Positions 6,463 to 9,718 of a stretch of 9,718 bases of DNA are shown piece after piece. The notes below the pieces were generated by a model. The model saw only the letters and a list, made by a program, of their open reading frames with translations. It made no database searches and had not been told where the DNA came from. The stretch comes from Moraxellaceae bacterium (GTDB lineage Bacteria > Pseudomonadota > Gammaproteobacteria > Pseudomonadales > Moraxellaceae). The translations under genes were made by a program, and so were the position numbers. Each line of letters starts with the position of its first letter. Position 1 is the stretch's first letter. The stretch covers positions 1 through 9,718 of the forward strand of contig JAUXNL010000505.1 in NCBI GenBank assembly GCA_030684415.1, given 5' to 3'.

Positions 6463-7332
6463 ATGAAATACCAGTCGCAATTCCGTTCCGATGCCTTCAA
6501 GGACAAAGTGATCATCGTCACTGGCGGTGGTTCGGGCATCGGCCGCTGCACCGCGCATGAACTCGTCGCGCTGGGAGCCAACGTCATCATCACCGGCCGC
6601 AAACAGGAAAAGCTGGATCATGTGGCCGCGGAAATTGCAGAGGACGGCGGCACCGTCACCACACTGGTCTGTGACATCCGCAATGAAGAACAGGTGAAAG
6701 CCACGATTGCCGCCGTGCTCGAAAAATTCGGCCGCCTCGATGGTCTCGTCAACAATGCCGGTGGGCAGTTTCCCGCCCCACTCAGCATGATTTCTGCCAA
6801 CGGCTTTGAAGCCGTGGTGCGCAACAACCTGTTCGGCAGCTTCCTGATGATGCGCGAAGCGTATAACCAGTGGATGCAGGAGCATGGCGGCAGCATCGTT
6901 AACATGACCGCCGACATGTGGGGCGGCATGCCCGGCATGGGACATTCCGGTGCCGCCCGAGCTGGCGTCGACAACCTCACCAAAACTGCTGCCGTGGAAT
7001 GGGCCAAGTCCGGCGTACGCGTCAATGCCGTTGCACCGGGCTGGATCATGTCGTCCGGCATGGACACCTATCAGGGCGACTTCGCCAAGACCGTGATCCC
7101 CATGCTCGCCACCAAAGCCCCGCTGAAACGTATGGGCACAGAATCGGAAGTCTCCAGCGTAATTTGCTTCCTGCTCTCCCAAGGTGCGGCGTATGTATCC
7201 GGCGTCACCGTACGTATTGATGGTGCTGCATCGCTGGGCACCCCCATTTATGCACTGGTCGACCACAAAAACTCCGAGGCCTATAACGGCTTTCACCGGG
7301 CCTTCATTCCCGATGTGCTAAAGGATCTTTGA
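6463..7332 (+). CDS. atuB: SDR-family oxidoreductase at the atuB position, with atypical active site
   Basis: This 289-residue cytoplasmic short-chain dehydrogenase/reductase has the cofactor loop TGGGSGIG (20-27), GR at 45-46, CDI at 70-72 and NNAG (97-100). The usual catalytic YxxxK is missing: the aligned stretch reads HSGAARAG (161-168) and DNLTK (170-174). HSGAARAG followed by a Tyr-N-L-T-K is how I recall peroxisomal trans-2-enoyl-CoA reductase; here that Tyr is Asp170. Asp at this point recalls peroxisomal 2,4-dienoyl-CoA reductase (DECR2). It may thus reduce or isomerise an enoyl- or dienoyl-CoA rather than oxidise citronellol, the annotation usually given to AtuB and AtuG. An 'EVSSVICFLLS' segment and a C-terminal tail of about 35 residues also fit PECR-like proteins. 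Its stop at 7330-7332 is two bases before atuC, implying tight coupling. SDR identity is certain; atuB rather than atuG rests on gene order. Confidence 0.85.
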   Translation: MKYQSQFRSDAFKDKVIIVTGGGSGIGRCTAHELVALGANVIITGRKQEKLDHVAAEIAEDGGTVTTLVCDIRNEEQVKATIAAVLEKFGRLDGLVNNAGGQFPAPLSMISANGFEAVVRNNLFGSFLMMREAYNQWMQEHGGSIVNMTADMWGGMPGMGHSGAARAGVDNLTKTAAVEWAKSGVRVNAVAPGWIMSSGMDTYQGDFAKTVIPMLATKAPLKRMGTESEVSSVICFLLSQGAAYVSGVTVRIDGAASLGTPIYALVDHKNSEAYNGFHRAFIPDVLKDL

Positions 7333-7334
7333 AG

Positions 7335-8948
7335 ATGGCTGTCATCGAATCGTCTGTTGCTACCGGTAGCGCTGAATTTTCCGCAAATGTCGACGCGCTG
7401 GAAAAAACCATTGCAGAAATGCGCGCCATCCAGAAAAAGGTGGTGGACAAATCCTACGAAGCCAAGCCGAAATTCGACAAGCGCGGCCAGGTGCTGCCCC
7501 ATGAGCGCATCCAGATGCTGCTCGATGCCGGCTCGCCCTTTGTCGAACTTTGCGGCCTTGCCGGCTATATGCAATACGACGACAAGGACGGCTCGGAAGC
7601 CGGCGGTGGCATCATCTCCGGCATCGGTTATGTCAGTGGCGTCCGCTGCCTGGTCACGGCCAGCAACAGCGCGATCAAGGGGGGCACCATTTCTCCTCCC
7701 GGTCTGCGTAAAACGCTGCGCCTGCAAGAGATTGCACTGGAAAACCGTCTGCCAGTGATTTCGCTGGTGGAGAGCGGAGGCGCCAACCTGAATTATGCCG
7801 GTGAAATTTTTGTGGAAGGCGCGCGCGGCTTTGCCAATCAGGCGCGGCTTTCGGCGGCCGGCATTCCGCAAGTCACCATCGTGCACGGTAACGCTACAGC
7901 AGGTGGCGCGTATCAGCCCGGCCTGTCGGATTACGTGATTCTGGTGCGCAAGCGCTCGCAAATGTTTTTGGCCGGCCCCCCCCTGCTGTTTGCCGCCACG
8001 GGTGAAGTGGCCACGGAAGAAGCCCTGGGCGGCGCCGAAATGCACGCGCAAGTGGCTGGCACGGGTGAATACCTGGCCGAAAACGATGCCGATGCCATTC
8101 GCATGGCACGCGATGTCGTCGCCATGCTGAACTGGAAAGAATCCACCGCCAGCCTTAACACCGCTTACAGCGAGCCGCTTTACCCGGCCGACGAACTGCC
8201 CGGCCTTGTGCCGTCAGATGCCAAAAAGCCTTTCGACATGAAGGAAGTGATTGCCCGGTTGGTCGACGGCTCCGATTTTCTCGAATTCAAGACCGAATAC
8301 GACAACCAGACCGTCTGCGGCTGGGCGCGCATTGCCGGTTTTGTGGTCGGCATCATCACCAACAACGGCCCGATTACACCGCAAGGTGCCGCCAAGGCCT
8401 CGCAATTCATCCAGATGTGCGATCAGACAAAGCGCCCCCTGCTGTTCCTGCACAACACCACCGGCTTCATGGTCGGCACCGAGTCCGAGCAACATGGCGT
8501 GATCAAGCACGGCTCCAAGATGATTCAGGCCGTGGCCAACTGCCGCGTGCCGAAAATATCGCTGGTGGTCGGTGGTTCCTACGGTGCTGGCAACTACGCC
8601 ATGTGTGGCCGCGGCCTGGACCCACGTTTCATTTTTGCCTGGCCCAACTCGCGTACGGCTGTGATGGGCGGCGCTCAGGCCGGCAAGGTGCTGCGCATCG
8701 TGACCGAGCAGAAGCAGAAAAAGGCCGGTATCGAGGTCAATCCGCAGATGCTCGACTTCATCGAGCAGAGCACCGCCGCCAAGCTGGATGAACAATCTAC
8801 TGCCTTGTTCAATACCTCACGCCTCTTTGATGATGGTCTTATCGACCCGCGCGATTCGCGCAAGCTGCTGGTGTTCTTGCTGCAAACCATCGCCGAGGCG
8901 CAAGCCCGCGAGCTTCAGTCCACCAGCTTTGGCGTCGCCCGTTTTTGA
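7335..8948 (+). CDS. atuC: AtuC, geranyl-CoA carboxylase carboxyltransferase (beta) subunit
   Basis: The 537-residue protein starts at ATG 7335, with AAGGA (7321-7325) nine bases upstream inside the end of the SDR gene. It is a biotin-dependent carboxyltransferase: with the biotinylated AtuF alpha subunit it transfers CO2 to geranyl-CoA in an alpha6-beta6 cytoplasmic complex. Both crotonase-like halves are present. The N-terminal half has TAGGAYQPG (188-196), forming the acyl-CoA oxyanion site. The C-terminal half has GGSYGAGNYAMCGRG (413-427) for biotin, and NTTGFMVG precedes it. It ends in FGVARF, the length and ending of the MCC/GCC beta family. Where methylcrotonyl-CoA carboxylases have an aromatic GR(T/I)F(Y/F)NQA stretch, this protein has RGFANQA (164-170). 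Smaller residues there suit a larger terpenyl substrate. That and the neighbours favour AtuC over LiuB. No alpha subunit is in the window. Confidence 0.9.
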   Translation: MAVIESSVATGSAEFSANVDALEKTIAEMRAIQKKVVDKSYEAKPKFDKRGQVLPHERIQMLLDAGSPFVELCGLAGYMQYDDKDGSEAGGGIISGIGYVSGVRCLVTASNSAIKGGTISPPGLRKTLRLQEIALENRLPVISLVESGGANLNYAGEIFVEGARGFANQARLSAAGIPQVTIVHGNATAGGAYQPGLSDYVILVRKRSQMFLAGPPLLFAATGEVATEEALGGAEMHAQVAGTGEYLAENDADAIRMARDVVAMLNWKESTASLNTAYSEPLYPADELPGLVPSDAKKPFDMKEVIARLVDGSDFLEFKTEYDNQTVCGWARIAGFVVGIITNNGPITPQGAAKASQFIQMCDQTKRPLLFLHNTTGFMVGTESEQHGVIKHGSKMIQAVANCRVPKISLVVGGSYGAGNYAMCGRGLDPRFIFAWPNSRTAVMGGAQAGKVLRIVTEQKQKKAGIEVNPQMLDFIEQSTAAKLDEQSTALFNTSRLFDDGLIDPRDSRKLLVFLLQTIAEAQARELQSTSFGVARF

Positions 8949-8958
8949 TGTTCAACCC

Positions 8959-9007
8959 CTTCTTGCTGTTGGCCGCAAGAAGAATACGGCTCCCGCGCAA
9001 GCGGGAG
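8959..9007. repeat. Two tandem stem-loops after atuC
   Basis: The first, CTTCTTGC (8959-8966) with GCAAGAAG (8975-8982), is a perfect 8-bp stem with an eight-base loop and begins 11 bases after the atuC stop. The second, CTCCCGC (8990-8996) with GCGGGAG (9001-9007), is a perfect 7-bp stem with a GCAA tetraloop (GNRA type). It resembles the CCCGCGCAAGCGGGA repeat common between genes of many proteobacteria. Neither is followed by a T-run, so RNA end protection or processing between atuC and atuD is more likely than termination. Confidence 0.6.
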
Positions 9008-9053
9008 TGACCGGAAGGCGGATGAGGGGCTACTTCCCTTGCTATCGCTGCCT

Positions 9054-9092
9054 TTCACCCCAGCCCCCGTCTTTAGTAAAGGATGGGGAGAA
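9054..9092. repeat. Degenerate REP-like element C before atuD
   Basis: CCCC (9065-9068) pairs with GGGG (9085-9088), and CTTT (9071-9074) with AAAG (9078-9081) around AGT, with a small internal loop between. The surrounding CACCCCAGCCCCC and GGGGAGA resemble elements A and B near 6304 and 6398. It ends just before the atuD ribosome site. Confidence 0.4.
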
Positions 9093-9097
9093 AAACC

Positions 9098-9103
9098 AAG
9101 GAG
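9098..9103 (+). promoter_or_regulatory. Strong ribosome binding site of atuD
   Basis: AAGGAG lies six bases before ATG 9110, the best ribosome site in the window. It is much stronger than that of atuA, so AtuD may be translated well independently of upstream ribosomes. Confidence 0.7.
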
Positions 9104-9109
9104 AGCACA

Positions 9110-9718
9110 ATGAAATTCACTCAAGAGCACGAAGAGCTCCGCCGTACCGCCAAAAACTTTGTCGAAAAAGAAATCAATCCGTATGTGCGGGAATGGGAAG
9201 AAAACGGCCCCTTCCCTGCCCATGCCCTGTTCAAGAAAATGGGTGACCTTGGACTGCTGGGCATCTGCAAGCCGGTCGAATTCGGCGGCATGGGCCTCGA
9301 CTACTCTTACAACCTGGTGGTTGCCGATGAAATCGGCCGCGCCCTGTGTGGCGGCGTACCGCTGGCCATTGGTGTGCAGACGGACATGGCCACACCAGCC
9401 CTCGCCCGTTTCGGCTCCGATGAAATCAAGCGCGAATTTCTGGCGCCCGCGATTGCCGGTGATTTTGTGGCCGCCATTGCCGTCTCTGAGCCGCATGCCG
9501 GCTCCGACGTTGCCGCCATCAAGACGACAGCCAAGAAAGACGGCGATGATTACGTCATCAATGGCACCAAGATGTGGATTACCAACTCCACCCAGGCCGA
9601 TTTCTTTTGCTTGCTGGCCAACACATCTGACGACAAGCCGCACTTCAACAAGTCGCTGATCGTCGTGCCGGCCAAAACACCAGGCATCACTTTCTCTGAA
9701 AAGCTCGACAAGCTCGGC
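9110..9718 (+). CDS. atuD: AtuD, citronellyl-CoA dehydrogenase-type acyl-CoA dehydrogenase, 3' end cut by window
   Basis: The first 203 residues are visible; the family is about 380-390 residues long, so roughly half is missing. This FAD-dependent acyl-CoA dehydrogenase is expected to introduce the alpha-beta double bond that turns citronellyl-CoA into geranyl-CoA, passing electrons to electron-transfer flavoprotein. Visible parts are the N-terminal helical domain (1-120, with EFGGMGLDYSY at 57-67) and the start of the beta domain. The beta domain includes AVSEPHAGSDVA (124-135), a flavin/substrate motif, and NGTKMWITNS (151-160). The catalytic Glu lies in the unseen C-terminal domain and cannot be checked. 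GVQTDMATPALARFGSDE (88-105) matches my memory of Pseudomonas AtuD, distinguishing it from isovaleryl-CoA dehydrogenases. It follows atuC after 161 bases carrying hairpins but no terminator, so it should be in the same operon. Confidence 0.87.
   Translation, partial: MKFTQEHEELRRTAKNFVEKEINPYVREWEENGPFPAHALFKKMGDLGLLGICKPVEFGGMGLDYSYNLVVADEIGRALCGGVPLAIGVQTDMATPALARFGSDEIKREFLAPAIAGDFVAAIAVSEPHAGSDVAAIKTTAKKDGDDYVINGTKMWITNSTQADFFCLLANTSDDKPHFNKSLIVVPAKTPGITFSEKLDKLG

Noticed and set aside
7335..8948. Assignment as LiuB (methylcrotonyl-CoA carboxylase beta subunit)
   Set aside because: The neighbouring atuR, atuA and atuD genes and the RGFANQA segment favour the geranyl-CoA enzyme.

Overview
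The window looks like chromosomal DNA of a GC-rich, Pseudomonas-like Gammaproteobacterium. This rests on the YbdG-type mechanosensitive channel, the Pseudomonas-style acyclic-terpene (atu) gene order and the GC-rich intergenic palindromes. The genus cannot be fixed from the sequence alone. No tRNA, rRNA, CRISPR array, insertion sequence or phage gene was seen.

Left part (1-3182): the 3' portion of a saccharopine-dehydrogenase-like Rossmann oxidoreductase (+, cut by the window edge) converges on a small four-helix membrane protein of unknown function (-). After a 386-base gap with several inverted repeats comes a YbdG/MscM-type mechanosensitive channel (-). These look like ordinary housekeeping or accessory genes without an evident link to the right part.

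Right part (3522-9718): the first half of an acyclic terpene utilization locus. A TetR-family repressor (AtuR-like, -) is divergent from atuA (DUF1446 family), an SDR at the atuB position, atuC (geranyl-CoA carboxylase beta subunit) and atuD (citronellyl-CoA dehydrogenase type acyl-CoA dehydrogenase, cut by the right edge). The order A-B-C-D matches the Pseudomonas aeruginosa atuABCDEFGH cluster. The expected partners (atuE hydratase, atuF biotin-containing alpha subunit, atuH CoA ligase) would lie to the right of the window. In the known pathway, citronellol/geraniol is oxidised and CoA-activated, AtuD desaturates citronellyl-CoA to geranyl-CoA, AtuC/AtuF carboxylates the gamma-methyl group, and AtuE hydrates the product before acetate removal and beta-oxidation.

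The most informative non-coding signal is a perfect 10-bp palindrome, CAAGCGCTTG (4361-4370), 58 bases upstream of atuA. With its flanks it fits the operator pattern I recall for the TetR regulator KstR2, and it is the best candidate AtuR operator. Other points to follow up: the SDR has Asp where the SDR catalytic Tyr is expected, AtuC differs from methylcrotonyl-CoA carboxylase at a substrate-pocket segment, and REP-like hairpins sit in both long gaps of the operon while atuB and atuC are only two bases apart.
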